64,000 nt of DNA from Candidatus Gastranaerophilales bacterium (GTDB lineage: Bacteria > Cyanobacteriota > Vampirovibrionia > Gastranaerophilales > Gastranaerophilaceae): assembly GCA_944323985.1 (NCBI GenBank), contig CALUUP010000003.1, forward strand, positions 56,699 through 120,698, in the 5' to 3' direction. Both the position numbers and the translations under genes were made by a program. How positions within the stretch are numbered: the stretch's first letter is position 1; each line of letters begins with the position of its first letter. The notes under the pieces are model-generated. The model searched no databases. It was given only the letters and a program-made list of their open reading frames with translations, and had not been told where the DNA came from. This document shows, piece after piece, positions 41,670 through 50,053 of the stretch.

Positions 41670-43009
41670 GCTATTTCCTCAAAAAATTCTTTTATAATTG
41701 GAGCGTTTTCACTAGTTGTAAATATTATTAAATTATCTCCGCTTGTGACTTGTGTAGCTCCATTTGGAATGATAATTCTTTTTCTTCTTTGAATTATTCC
41801 TACGATTGCTTTTGCAGGAAGTTTTATGTCCATAATTTTTTTAGATTCGTAATTTTCAGGAATTTCAATTACTAAAACTTCACCTTTACCTTGTTCAACA
41901 GTTGCTAAAATACCAATATTTGTTTCTTTAATGTTATTTTTTATTTCATTTAAAGCTGCTGTTCTTGAAGAAATTGTTATGTCAATTCCAACTCTTTCAA
42001 ATAATGTAACATTTGTTGTTTTAGTAACTCTAGAGATAACTCTTCCTGCCCCTAAATGTTTTACTAATAGAGAGCATAGTAGATTTTTTTCGTCGTTGTT
42101 TGTAACACTAACAACAACATCTGCAGAGGCAACATCTTCTTCATTTAATAATTCTAAATCAGTTCCATCTCCATTAATTATTAGAGTATTATCAAGTTCT
42201 TGTGCTAAATACTCGCATCTTGCATCATCTTTTTCGATTATTTTAAGGTTTAATTTTAAATTTTCAAGTTTTTTTGCAAGTTTTAAGCCCACATTTCCGC
42301 CACCTATTATCACAACTGTTTTTACAAATTCTTTTTCATGGAAAAATTTTCCGGCTAAAATATCCAGAGAATTAGAAAGTCCCATAAAAATGATTTTGTC
42401 ATTTTCATGTAAAATAGTTTCCCCATTTGGTATGAATAATTCATCACCTCTTGTAATCCCTACTATTAATGTGTCCTTCGGAAAGTTACAATTTTTAACC
42501 ATACCGTTTACTAAAACAGAATTTGGTGCAATTTTATATTCTAATAATCTAGCTCTACCGTCTGCAAAATGTTCTACGTCAAGAGCTTTTGCAACAGTAA
42601 TTATTCTAAAGATTTCTTGTGTGAGCAGTTCTTCCGGCCAAATAACATTATCTACATAAAAATCACAGTTGTATTCAGCATCTTTTGCTAAACCTAGAGA
42701 ATATTTATATTCTTCTTTTCTTACAAAGCAAATTGTTTTAACTGTACTAATTCTTTTTGCTGTGAGACAGGCAACTATATTTAATTCATCTGATGCCGTA
42801 CAAGCAATAAAAACTTCTGCATCTTTAATTTTTGCTTGTTTTAATATTTCAATATTAGAAGCGTTTCCGGTAATAAAACTAATGTCAAGTTTATTAAAAG
42901 CTTCAACCTTGTATTGTTCGTCATCAATAACTGTTATATCGTTATCAGTATAGAACTCGGTAGCTATCATTAAACCAAGTTCATTTGCTCCAAAAATAAT
43001 AATCTTCAT
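41666..43009 (-). CDS. trkA: Trk potassium system regulatory NAD-binding protein TrkA
   Basis: The 447-residue protein has two RCK units, each with an N-terminal Rossmann domain (IIIFGANELGLMIATEF with DDEQYKVEAF; VVIIGGGNVGLKLAKKL with EKDDARCEYLA) and a C-terminal RCK_C domain. It gates TrkH in the cytoplasm in response to nucleotides. It is first in the trkA-trkH operon; the ATG at 43009 follows a 47-nt gap from the S24 regulator gene, on the same strand. Confidence 0.93.
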   Translation of the reverse strand: MKIIIFGANELGLMIATEFYTDNDITVIDDEQYKVEAFNKLDISFITGNASNIEILKQAKIKDAEVFIACTASDELNIVACLTAKRISTVKTICFVRKEEYKYSLGLAKDAEYNCDFYVDNVIWPEELLTQEIFRIITVAKALDVEHFADGRARLLEYKIAPNSVLVNGMVKNCNFPKDTLIVGITRGDELFIPNGETILHENDKIIFMGLSNSLDILAGKFFHEKEFVKTVVIIGGGNVGLKLAKKLENLKLNLKIIEKDDARCEYLAQELDNTLIINGDGTDLELLNEEDVASADVVVSVTNNDEKNLLCSLLVKHLGAGRVISRVTKTTNVTLFERVGIDITISSRTAALNEIKNNIKETNIGILATVEQGKGEVLVIEIPENYESKKIMDIKLPAKAIVGIIQRRKRIIIPNGATQVTSGDNLIIFTTSENAPIIKEFFEEIA

Positions 43010-43055
43010 AGCTGATATTTAACTTCAAACTAGGATTAAAGTCAATCTATTGGTT

Positions 43056-43676
43056 TTAGTCTAATTGTTTTATTGTTGCAACAATTTTTCCAATTAGCGT
43101 TAAATCTATTATTGATTTGCCACTAATTGTTCGTGAACGATATTCAGGATTATCAGATTTTATTATTATTTCATCTAAATTTTTTGAAAGCCTTTTTACA
43201 AAAAATTCATTATTATAACAAAATACATAAATTTTATTATCTTGTATTTGATTTCCGTTCCAATGCTCTACAATTAATTTGTCTCCATTATCAATTGTAG
43301 GTGACATGCTGTTTCCTGAAGCGTTTATCATTGAATATAATTTATTTTTAGAATATCCGTTTATCATCGAAGTGGATATTGGTAGTTTTGTTTTTTCGCT
43401 TGAAAAAATTATGCTTCCATTCCCACAACTTGCAAAAACATCAGTGTAGTAATCAATATAAGCTATTTCTTGTGTATTATTTGTTTGAGTTGCTAAAATA
43501 TTAAGTTTAAAAAAATCTTCAACTCTTTTTAGTTCGCTAACAGTAACTTCGCTTTCATTTTTAATTCTATTGCTAACAGTCTGTCTTGTTATGCCAAGAC
43601 TTTCTGCTAACATTGATTGATTTATTGTTTGTCCATTTTTTTCTGAAATAATATTTATTAATTCTTCTAGTTTCAT
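43056..43676 (-). CDS. HTH-S24 repressor with UmuD-like autocleavage features
   Basis: The 206-residue protein joins an N-terminal helix-turn-helix (SMLAESLGITRQTVSNRIKN) to a C-terminal S24/LexA-type peptidase domain. S123 in GNSMSPTIDNGDKL and K161 in FFVKRLSK are the expected Ser/Lys dyad. A Cys-Gly pair (C84-G85 in ASCGNGS) lies where self-cleavage should occur; UmuD is cleaved at Cys-Gly and LexA at Ala-Gly. It may therefore be a RecA-responsive repressor, which is inference. It is divergent from two small genes and an inverted repeat lies between them. Confidence 0.85.
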   Translation of the reverse strand: MKLEELINIISEKNGQTINQSMLAESLGITRQTVSNRIKNESEVTVSELKRVEDFFKLNILATQTNNTQEIAYIDYYTDVFASCGNGSIIFSSEKTKLPISTSMINGYSKNKLYSMINASGNSMSPTIDNGDKLIVEHWNGNQIQDNKIYVFCYNNEFFVKRLSKNLDEIIIKSDNPEYRSRTISGKSIIDLTLIGKIVATIKQLD

Positions 43677-43699
43677 GTTTCACCAATGTAAAATATTTA

Positions 43700-43741
43700 T
43701 TGACTTATGTATCATATTGTCTTACAATGTAATACATAAGT
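43700..43741 (+). promoter_or_regulatory. Promoter/operator between S24 repressor and small genes
   Basis: TTGACT (43700-43705) and TACAAT (43723-43728) are 17 nt apart and face the small genes. ACTTATGTAT (43703-43712) and its exact complement ATACATAAGT (43732-43741) bracket the promoter, and an inner weaker repeat (ATTGT/ACAAT) shares the centre. The repressor at 43056-43676 is the natural candidate to bind it. Confidence 0.6.
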
Positions 43742-43825
43742 GTAAATTTATATTAGATATTTAAACACATATTTATAATATTGTCAATTGAGATATCGTT
43801 TATAATTGGGAAGAGGACTATTAAA

Positions 43826-44035
43826 ATGAGTTATCGATTTAATGTATCATGTAGTAAGACATTGTCAGAAAATTGGACGCCAACGGCGGTTGATTGTTAT
43901 ATGATTGGTTGTAATTGTTCAAAGTGTTATTTGAATAAGGTATATTTTCAGAGTCAGTTTTCGAAATGCAGGATGAAGGAAACAGTTATAGAATTGGTAA
44001 GAAAATTAGGTGCTCCAAAGGAGATTTGTTTATAA
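43826..44035 (+). CDS. Small Cys-rich protein
   Basis: The 69-residue protein has seven Cys, four clustered as C24-x4-C29-x-C31-x2-C34, with C48 close by, suggesting a metal site. The C-terminal half reads KCRMKETVIELVRKLGAPKE, likely a helix. I use the ATG at 43826, preceded by GAAGAGG; an earlier ATG at 43781 has no such site. I remember similar 'VIELVRKxG.P' small proteins from gut Firmicutes and Melainabacteria but know no function. Its stop overlaps the next gene (TAATG). Confidence 0.7.
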   Translation: MSYRFNVSCSKTLSENWTPTAVDCYMIGCNCSKCYLNKVYFQSQFSKCRMKETVIELVRKLGAPKEICL

Positions 44036-44322
44036 TGAGTGGTTTTTCAAGTGTAAAAAATGGGCAAAAAGGCGGAAGGCCAAGATATAGTATTAATGAT
44101 AAAATTCAAATTCCTGATATAGAGTTTGTTATCTTAACTCCTGATCAATATGGTTCATTACTTGAAAAATATGGTTTTGAACTTTTAAAAAAGGCTATTA
44201 ACATATTGGAAGATTGGTTAAAAACAAGTCCAAAAGCGGAGAAATATCGTGGTAAAAATAATTATGCACATTTTCGAGCTGATGGTTGGGTTATAAATTC
44301 TGCAAAATTTAAAAATTTATAG
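44035..44322 (+). CDS. Small protein, phage/plasmid-like hypothetical
   Basis: The 95-residue protein starts MSGFSSVKNGQKGGRPRYSINDK and ends NNYAHFRADGWVINSAKF. The basic GGRPRYS start looks nucleic-acid binding and the NNYAHFRADGW ending resembles small proteins of phage or plasmid origin that I recall but cannot name. The start at 44035 has AAAGGAG upstream and overlaps the previous stop. It is regulated together with the Cys-rich gene. Its 3' end overlaps the convergent phospholipase-like gene by 14 nt. Confidence 0.65.
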   Translation: MSGFSSVKNGQKGGRPRYSINDKIQIPDIEFVILTPDQYGSLLEKYGFELLKKAINILEDWLKTSPKAEKYRGKNNYAHFRADGWVINSAKFKNL

Positions 44323-44989
44323 CGTCACTTTTACAGCTCATAAGTTTTTCGATGAATATTCTTGTTATGTTGGTACCTTTATTGAAGCATTCTTGTTGGA
44401 TATAAGGCCATTTATTTTTATTAAACCAGCTAACTTTGAATTCCGGTTTTTGAGAAAAATTTGCTGTATCTACAAATAAATCAATAAGAGAGTTGTAAGT
44501 AAGATCTTCTTTTTTAAAGTTTTGTTTAAGAATATGAAGTTTTGCAGTAGCTCCAGATTTTTTTCCTTTTTCAAAAATTCCGTGTTTAGTATAATTAAAA
44601 ATTTTATGAATTATAGAACCAGATTGAGTATGTAAAGGTACAGAAACATCTTGTAAATAATGGAGAGCGTATCCGGTGTTTCTTAAAAAATCTTCTTTAT
44701 TTTTTGCAATAAGTGCATTTTGATAATGTTCTTTAAACATAGCTAAAGCATTATTGTACTTATTTTTGCCAAATCCAAAGCTCTTATTTTTTTTATTAGG
44801 AAAAAAGAAATGAGTATTATTGTAAAACCCTCTTTCTTTTTTCGAAAGATCTGGCATTTGAGAATATCTTGCAAGTTGTCTTTGCACTGAAATATCAATA
44901 TTAGAATCTTTGAGGGCTAATAAAGTCATTTCTAGATGTGTAGTTCTGTTCCATTTAAAATTAATCTGTTGATTGGTACTTATATTCAT
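44309..44989 (-). CDS. Zinc-dependent phospholipase C-fold protein without signal peptide
   Basis: The 226-residue helical protein carries HYLQDVSVPLHT, the HxxxDxxxPxH motif of the phospholipase C/S1-P1 nuclease fold, with further candidate ligands in RTTHLEM, NTHFFF and others. These enzymes are normally secreted, but this protein has no signal peptide and starts MNISTNQQINFKWN, resembling the INFKG start of other proteins here. It may act on phospholipids or nucleic acids. It is 6 nt downstream of ychF on the same strand, probably cotranscribed. Confidence 0.75.
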   Translation of the reverse strand: MNISTNQQINFKWNRTTHLEMTLLALKDSNIDISVQRQLARYSQMPDLSKKERGFYNNTHFFFPNKKNKSFGFGKNKYNNALAMFKEHYQNALIAKNKEDFLRNTGYALHYLQDVSVPLHTQSGSIIHKIFNYTKHGIFEKGKKSGATAKLHILKQNFKKEDLTYNSLIDLFVDTANFSQKPEFKVSWFNKNKWPYIQQECFNKGTNITRIFIEKLMSCKSDAINF

Positions 44990-44995
44990 TTTCTT

Positions 44996-46093
44996 TTATA
45001 CAGCAAAACGGAAATGTACAATATCTCCATCTTGAACGACGTATTCCTTTCCTTCTAATCTTGTAACCCCTTTGTCTTTGCAAGCGGCATAAGAACCGTT
45101 TTCTACAAAATCTTTATAAGAAGTTACTTCAGCTCTAATAAATCCTTTTTCGAAATCTGTATGAATAACACCTGCCGCTTGAGGAGCTTTTGTTCCTTTA
45201 GTAATAGTCCAAGCATGAACCTCTTTTTCTCCAGCAGTTATATAGGTTATAAGGTTTAGGAGTTCATAAACAGATTTTATCATTTTGTTAATACCACTAT
45301 CTGTTATACCAAGTTCTGCTAAATATTCTTTAGCACCGTCTTCACCTAATTCAACAAGTTCTTCTTCAATTCTTGCACAAATTATTACAGTTTGGGCATT
45401 ATGAGATTTCGCGTACTCTTGAACTTTTTTTGTGTATTCGTTTCCATCTTTTAAATCAAATTCAGAAACATTTGCACAATATATAACAGGTTTTACAGAC
45501 ATTAAATTAAGAGGTTTAATTATATTAATTTCGTCTTCTGAGAAGTGGTCTTTTAGATTTATGAATGTTCCTTCTTGAAGTAGTTCATTAAGTTTTTTAA
45601 GAGCTCCTTCTTCAAGAACGGCTTCTTTGTCACCGCCTTTTGCTTGTTTTGCGATTCTTTGTAATCGTCTTTCAATTGAAGCCAAATCCGCTAGAGCAAG
45701 TTCGGTATTAATTGTTTCAATGTCAGAAATAGGGTCAACCTTTCCTTCAACGTGTATGGTGTTTTCATCGTCAAAACATCTTACAACCTGAATTATGGCA
45801 TCAACTTCTCTAATATTGTGTAAAAACTGGTTGCCAAGTCCTTCGCCTTTACTTGCACCTTTAACTAAGCCTGCAATATCTACAAATTCTATGACTGTTG
45901 GAATAATTTCTTTAGCTTTACATAAATCTGATAAAATTTGTAATCTTTCATCAGGTACAACAACAACTCCTACGTTTGGTTCAATTGTACAAAACGGATA
46001 ATTTGCACTTTGTGCATTTTTAGTTGCTGTTAGTGCATTAAATAAAGTTGATTTCCCAACATTAGGAAGTCCTACAATTCCGGCTCTTAGCAT
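44996..46093 (-). CDS. ychF: Redox-regulated ATPase/GTPase YchF
   Basis: The 365-residue Obg-family P-loop protein has G1 GLPNVGKSTLFNALT, G3 DIAGLVKGASKGEGLGNQFL and a C-terminal TGS domain (AWTITKGTKAPQAAGVIHTDFEKGFIRAEV, read in parts). The NVEE-type G4 of YchF, which prefers ATP, is seen as CANVSEFD. It binds ribosomes and affects stress responses. Start at 46093 with AAAGGG upstream. Confidence 0.96.
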   Translation of the reverse strand: MLRAGIVGLPNVGKSTLFNALTATKNAQSANYPFCTIEPNVGVVVVPDERLQILSDLCKAKEIIPTVIEFVDIAGLVKGASKGEGLGNQFLHNIREVDAIIQVVRCFDDENTIHVEGKVDPISDIETINTELALADLASIERRLQRIAKQAKGGDKEAVLEEGALKKLNELLQEGTFINLKDHFSEDEINIIKPLNLMSVKPVIYCANVSEFDLKDGNEYTKKVQEYAKSHNAQTVIICARIEEELVELGEDGAKEYLAELGITDSGINKMIKSVYELLNLITYITAGEKEVHAWTITKGTKAPQAAGVIHTDFEKGFIRAEVTSYKDFVENGSYAACKDKGVTRLEGKEYVVQDGDIVHFRFAV

Positions 46094-46454
46094 AAATAAA
46101 ATCCCTTTCAGTTAATTCATATAAATAATAATATTTGCTAAATAAAAAAGCTCAACTATGAAAAGGTAAAACGAAAAGAATAAAAGAGAAGTTGTTGGTT
46201 GTTTTTAAAATAATAAGAAATTAAAAAGATTAAACAAAATGAATAAATACGAATATAAAGTTGGAAAATAGAAAAAATTAAAAAAATAGAAATTGTATAA
46301 TAACAATCGAAGAATATAAAAACAATCAGTAATAAAACTTTACAAAATCGTATAAAAACAATAGAAATACTTGCATTGAGAAATTTAGCAAGTAACATAT
46401 AAATTATGTGTCGTAAAAGATGCAGAAATTTGATAGCCGAAAATAGAGGACGAT
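46094..46454. other. A-rich intergenic region before infA
   Basis: These 361 nt between the divergent ychF and infA hold no supported gene. The plus strand is extremely A-rich. A weak promoter candidate is TTGAGA (about 46375) with TATAAA about 16 nt later, giving a 50-nt leader to infA. The usual secY, adk and map genes found upstream of infA in other bacteria are absent here. Confidence 0.5.
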
Positions 46455-46670
46455 ATGGCAAAAGACGTAATAGAAATAGAAGGAACGATATTGGAGTCAA
46501 TGCCGAATGCGATGTTCAGAGTAAAACTGGAGAACGGGCATGAGATATTGGCACATATATCAGGAAAGATAAGAAAGAATTTTATAAGAATATTACCTGG
46601 AGATAAGGTAAAGGTTGAAATGACACCTTATGATTTAACAAAGGGTAGAATAACATTCAGATTAAAATAA
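46455..46670 (+). CDS. infA: Translation initiation factor IF-1
   Basis: The 71-residue OB-fold protein ([20 protein letters not shown], then [18 protein letters not shown]) binds the ribosomal A site during initiation. Length and sequence are standard. It leads the alpha operon; rpmJ follows 35 nt downstream with its own AAGGAAA site. Confidence 0.98.
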   Translation: MAKDVIEIEGTILESMPNAMFRVKLENGHEILAHISGKIRKNFIRILPGDKVKVEMTPYDLTKGRITFRLK

Positions 46671-46705
46671 ATAGTAAAAGAGAATATAAGAAAAGGAAAA
46701 AAGTT

Positions 46706-46819
46706 ATGAAAACAAGATCATCAGTAAAACCAATGTGTGATAAATGCAAGGTTATTAAAAGAAAAGGCAGAGTAGCAGTAATCTGTGAAAACCCAAAACA
46801 TAAACAAAGACAAGGATAA
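46706..46819 (+). CDS. rpmJ: 50S ribosomal protein L36
   Basis: This 37-residue protein is too short for most ORF calling. The sequence begins [20 protein letters not shown] and contains the zinc-type ligands C11, C14, C27 and H32, so it is the C+ form. AAAAGGAAA lies upstream. It occupies the usual place between infA and rpsM. Confidence 0.97.
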   Translation: MKTRSSVKPMCDKCKVIKRKGRVAVICENPKHKQRQG

Positions 46820-46820
46820 T

Positions 46821-46889
46821 TAGTGAAGAGTGAATAGTGAATAGTGAATAGATAAGTTCTAGTCACCATTCACTATTCACCAGTCACTA
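46821..46889 (+). repeat. Long imperfect hairpin in rpmJ-rpsM spacer (copy A)
   Basis: Arms of 31 nt (46821-46851 and 46859-46889) around a 7-nt loop match at roughly 26 positions. The left arm is built from repeated GTGAATA units (GAGTGAATAGTGAATAGTG). Two related hairpins lie in the next two spacers. It starts 1 nt after the rpmJ stop. Confidence 0.75.
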
Positions 46890-46937
46890 TGATATAAAAA
46901 GTAAACGGTACAAGTATTAATATAAAGGAAAGAAAAC

Positions 46938-47306
46938 ATGGCAAGATTAGTTGGGGTAGATTTACCTCGTAACAAAAGACTAGAAATCGCTTTAACCTAT
47001 ATTTACGGTATAGGACCTGCAAGAAGTAAAAAAATTCTTGAAAAAACAGGTATATCACCTGATTTAAGAACAGATGATTTAACAGAAGATGATATCAGAG
47101 AATTACGTAATGCGTTATCTGAATACAATATAGAAGGTGATTTAAGACGTGAAGTAACAATGAATATTAAACGTCTTCAAGAAATCAACTCTTATAGAGG
47201 TATGAGACACAAAAGAGGTCTTCCTTGCAGAGGTCAAAGAACAAAAACAAATGCAAGAACAAGACGTGGAAAAAAGACAGGACCTATCGCAGGTAAGAAA
47301 AAATAA
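46938..47306 (+). CDS. rpsM: 30S ribosomal protein S13
   Basis: The 122-residue head protein contains [31 protein letters not shown] and the C-terminal [20 protein letters not shown] (read in parts) that contacts the P-site tRNA. AAAGGAAAG precedes the start. Standard length. Confidence 0.98.
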   Translation: MARLVGVDLPRNKRLEIALTYIYGIGPARSKKILEKTGISPDLRTDDLTEDDIRELRNALSEYNIEGDLRREVTMNIKRLQEINSYRGMRHKRGLPCRGQRTKTNARTRRGKKTGPIAGKKK

Positions 47307-47309
47307 TTT

Positions 47310-47373
47310 AAGTGATTAGTCCGTAATCGGTGTTTACAAAGTTAAAATCAATTCACTAATCACTATTCACTTA
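47310..47373 (+). repeat. Imperfect hairpin in rpsM-rpsK spacer (copy B)
   Basis: AAGTGATTAGT (47310-47320) can pair with ACTAATCACT or with the outer ACTATTCACTT close to 47373. The words AGTGATTAG and CACTAATCACTATTCAC are the same family as copy A. The internal part is degenerate. Confidence 0.55.
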
Positions 47374-47423
47374 AAGAATAAAAGATTGATAATAAATACT
47401 AATAAATAATAAGGAATAAGAAA

Positions 47424-47810
47424 ATGGCAAGACCAAAAACTACAAAGAAAAAAGAAAAGAAAAATGTATTACAAGGTGTTGTTCACATACAATCAACATT
47501 CAATAATACAATAGTAACTTCTACAGACACTCAAGGTAATGCTATTGCTTGGGCAACTGCTGGAGCTACAGGTTTCAAGGGTGCTAGAAAAGGTACTCCA
47601 TTTGCAGCACAATCTGCAGCAGAATTGGTTGCAAAAAAATCAATAGATCAAGGTATGAAAAAAGTAGAAGTTCACATTAAAGGACCTGGTTCAGGACGTG
47701 AAACTGCTATCAGAGCTATCCAAGCTGCTGGTTTAGAAATTACATTAATAAAAGATGTAACTCCTATTCCTCACAACGGATGTCGTCCACCTAAAAAACG
47801 TAGAGTATAG
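47424..47810 (+). CDS. rpsK: 30S ribosomal protein S11
   Basis: The 128-residue platform protein shows [41 protein letters not shown] and the C-terminal [25 protein letters not shown] lies upstream of the ATG. Standard length and position. Confidence 0.98.
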   Translation: MARPKTTKKKEKKNVLQGVVHIQSTFNNTIVTSTDTQGNAIAWATAGATGFKGARKGTPFAAQSAAELVAKKSIDQGMKKVEVHIKGPGSGRETAIRAIQAAGLEITLIKDVTPIPHNGCRPPKKRRV

Positions 47811-47816
47811 TAATTC

Positions 47817-47888
47817 GTGAAGCGTGATTTGTGATGAGGGATTTTGTTTTGTACATGAGCTCTTTTCCATTCACATCTCACACTTCAC
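47817..47888 (+). repeat. Imperfect hairpin in rpsK-rpsD spacer (copy C)
   Basis: The 22-nt arms 47817-47838 (GTGAAGCGTGATTTGTGATG...) and 47867-47888 match at about 17 positions, around a 28-nt loop. It begins 6 nt after the rpsK stop, like copies A and B after their genes. The remaining spacer to 47963 holds GGCTT...AAGCC and GCAGGG...CCCTGC short arms, possibly an r-protein leader structure. Confidence 0.6.
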
Positions 47889-47963
47889 TCAAATAGCAGG
47901 GGCTTGCTTTTAAGCCAAAAAAGTAAACCATAGATGCCCTGCAGAAAGAAAAGGAGAAAAATA

Positions 47964-48566
47964 ATGGCAAGATATACAGGACCAACTAATAAATTATTTA
48001 GAAATAAAAGAGTAAAAGATTTGTCAAATAGAACATTAACATCATCTATGAGACAAACTGCTTCTGGTCAACATGGTGCAGCAAGAAAAAAACAATCTGA
48101 ATATGCACTTCACTTAGCGGAAAAACAAAAAATCAGATTTACTTATTTAGTAAGTGAAAAACAATTTGCTAAATATTACAAAGAAGCAGCAAGAAGAAAA
48201 GGTGTTACAGGTACAATATTATTACAAATTCTTGAATCAAGATTAGATAATATTCTATTCAGAGCAGGTTTTGGTGTAACACGTAGACAATCAAGACAGA
48301 TTGTAAATCACGGTCACGTACTTGTAAACGGTAAAAAAGTAGATATTCCATCATATTTAGTAAAAGCGGGAGATGTAATTACAATTAAATCAAGAAGCAA
48401 TGAATACTTAAAAGTTGTTATGAGTGCTATTGATTTATCAATGGCTCCATCTTGGATTACAGTTGATAAAGATGCTTTAAAAATTACATTTGAAAGAATT
48501 CCTCAAAGAGAAGAATTAGATCCTGAATTTAAAGAACAACTTGTTATAGAGTACTATTCAAAATAG
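47964..48566 (+). CDS. rpsD: 30S ribosomal protein S4
   Basis: The 200-residue protein nucleates 16S rRNA folding. It has ARYTGPTNKLFRNKRVKDLS, the S4 domain (LDNILFRAGFGVTRRQSRQI, then NHGHVLVNGKKVDIPSYLV) and the usual end. The start at 47964 has AAAGGAG upstream; an extension to 47934 would add ten basic residues and is unlikely. rpsD between rpsK and rpoA is the proteobacterial/Gram-positive order; as I recall cyanobacteria usually keep rpsD elsewhere. Confidence 0.97.
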   Translation: MARYTGPTNKLFRNKRVKDLSNRTLTSSMRQTASGQHGAARKKQSEYALHLAEKQKIRFTYLVSEKQFAKYYKEAARRKGVTGTILLQILESRLDNILFRAGFGVTRRQSRQIVNHGHVLVNGKKVDIPSYLVKAGDVITIKSRSNEYLKVVMSAIDLSMAPSWITVDKDALKITFERIPQREELDPEFKEQLVIEYYSK

Positions 48567-48585
48567 GCTAATAGGAGAGATTAAT

Positions 48586-49587
48586 ATGGAATTAAAAATT
48601 AAAACTGTAAATACTATGACCAGTTCAGATGGTTCACAATATGGTAAATTTACTATAGAACCATTAGAAAGAGGATTTGGAACTACAATCGGTAATGCTT
48701 TAAGACGTGTATTACTCTCAAGCTTAGAAGGTACTGCTGTAACTTCTTGCAGAATTGAAGGTATAACTCACGAATACACTGCAATTCCAGGTGTATTAGA
48801 AGATGTTATCGATGTAATGTTAAACTTAAAAGGTTTAGCAATAAAAACAGATTCAAAAGAACCTCAACAATTAAGAATTGATATTGACAAACCTGGTCCG
48901 GTATTAGCAAGTGATATCCAGTTACCTGCTGGGGTTAAAGTTGTTAACCCAGACTGGTTAATTTGTACAATAGCTGATGGTGGTTCATTCCATGCTGATA
49001 TTATGGTTGAAACAGGTAAAGGCTATGTTGCAAATGATGTTCCAAGAAACAATAAGAATGGTGCTCCTATTGATATGTTGCCAATTGATGCAACATTTAT
49101 GCCTATCAAAAGAGTTAGTTATGAAGTAGAAAATACTCGTGTCGGTGACAGTATTGATTTCGATAAATTAACTTTAGAGATTTGGTCAAATGGTACGGTT
49201 GATGTAACAACAGCATTGACTCAAGCAGCAGACTTGTTAATCGAACATTTTGTTCAAATTTCTTCTATAACAGGAAAACCAGCAACAAGAGAAATTGAAG
49301 AAAAAGTTGTTGCGAAAGAAGAAGTTTCTGAAGTAGCAGAACAAGAACCTTCAATTACAATTGATGAATTGGAATTATCAGTAAGAGCTTATAATTGCTT
49401 GAAAAGAGCAAGTATAAATTCTATGGCTGAGTTGTTAAAGAAATCAGAACATGATTTATTAAATATTAAAAACTTTGGTAAAAAATCTTCAGATGAAGTA
49501 ATCGAAAGATTACATCACTTTGGATTAGATTTAGCTCCAAATCCTGAAATGGATGAAGAAGGTTTTGTAGCAAGTACTGAAGAATAG
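48586..49587 (+). CDS. rpoA: RNA polymerase alpha subunit
   Basis: The 333-residue protein has an N-terminal dimerisation domain (FTIEPLERGFGTTIGNALRRVLLSSLEGTAVT, read in parts), a linker near residues 240-265, and a C-terminal helix-hairpin-helix domain (LELSVRAYNCLKRASINSMAELL, then NIKNFGKKSSDEV) that contacts UP elements and activators. AGGAGAG is the ribosome binding site. Confidence 0.98.
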   Translation: MELKIKTVNTMTSSDGSQYGKFTIEPLERGFGTTIGNALRRVLLSSLEGTAVTSCRIEGITHEYTAIPGVLEDVIDVMLNLKGLAIKTDSKEPQQLRIDIDKPGPVLASDIQLPAGVKVVNPDWLICTIADGGSFHADIMVETGKGYVANDVPRNNKNGAPIDMLPIDATFMPIKRVSYEVENTRVGDSIDFDKLTLEIWSNGTVDVTTALTQAADLLIEHFVQISSITGKPATREIEEKVVAKEEVSEVAEQEPSITIDELELSVRAYNCLKRASINSMAELLKKSEHDLLNIKNFGKKSSDEVIERLHHFGLDLAPNPEMDEEGFVASTEE

Positions 49588-49621
49588 CAAATAAAGTAAA
49601 TAGTATATAAGGAAAGAAAAA

Positions 49622-50050
49622 ATGAGACACCAAACAAAAAAACATACGCTTGGTAAAGCACAAGACCAAAGAAAGGCTTTGTTGCGTTCATTAGCTACCG
49701 AACTTTTTGTTCACGGTGAAATTAAAACAACAATGGCAAGAGCAAAAGCTCTTCAACCATATGCTGAGAATGTTATCACAATGGCAAAAAAAGGTGATTT
49801 GAACTCAAGAAGATTGGCTGGAAGATATATCTTCGATAAAGAAATTGGTCAATTTATTGATACAGCAACTGGCGAATTATTTGATGCACCTCAAGAAGGT
49901 AAAAAATTAGCAAAACAAACTGTTTTAAGAAAATTATTTAGCATAATAGGTGTTAAATATTCTTCAAGAAACGGTGGTTATACAAGAATATTCAGACTTC
50001 CTCCTCGTAGAGGGGATGCTTCTGAAATGGCATTAATTCAATTGGTATAG
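49622..50050 (+). CDS. rplQ: 50S ribosomal protein L17 with internal insertion
   Basis: The protein begins MRHQTKKHTLGKAQDQRKAL and ends in GGYTRIFRLPPRRGDASEMALIQL, both canonical. At 142 residues it exceeds the usual 115-130. The extra length lies around residues 78-100 (IFDKEIGQFIDTATGELFDA), between the RRLAGRY and KLFSIIGVKY segments. AAGGAAAG lies before the ATG. Confidence 0.96.
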   Translation: MRHQTKKHTLGKAQDQRKALLRSLATELFVHGEIKTTMARAKALQPYAENVITMAKKGDLNSRRLAGRYIFDKEIGQFIDTATGELFDAPQEGKKLAKQTVLRKLFSIIGVKYSSRNGGYTRIFRLPPRRGDASEMALIQLV

Positions 50051-50053
50051 TTA

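Noticed and set aside
41931..42659. 242-codon open frame on the plus strand
   Set aside because: It lies wholly antisense to trkA, is Ser/Phe/Thr-rich as expected for the complement of an AT-rich gene, has no ribosome binding site and no family pattern.
43056..44322. Complete prophage
   Set aside because: Only a repressor and two small genes are present; flanking genes (trkA, ychF) are ordinary chromosomal genes and no integrase or attachment repeats are visible.
46156..46500. 114-codon minus-strand frame upstream of infA
   Set aside because: Phe/Leu/Ile-rich product of an extremely A-rich plus strand; it runs into infA and has no start signal.
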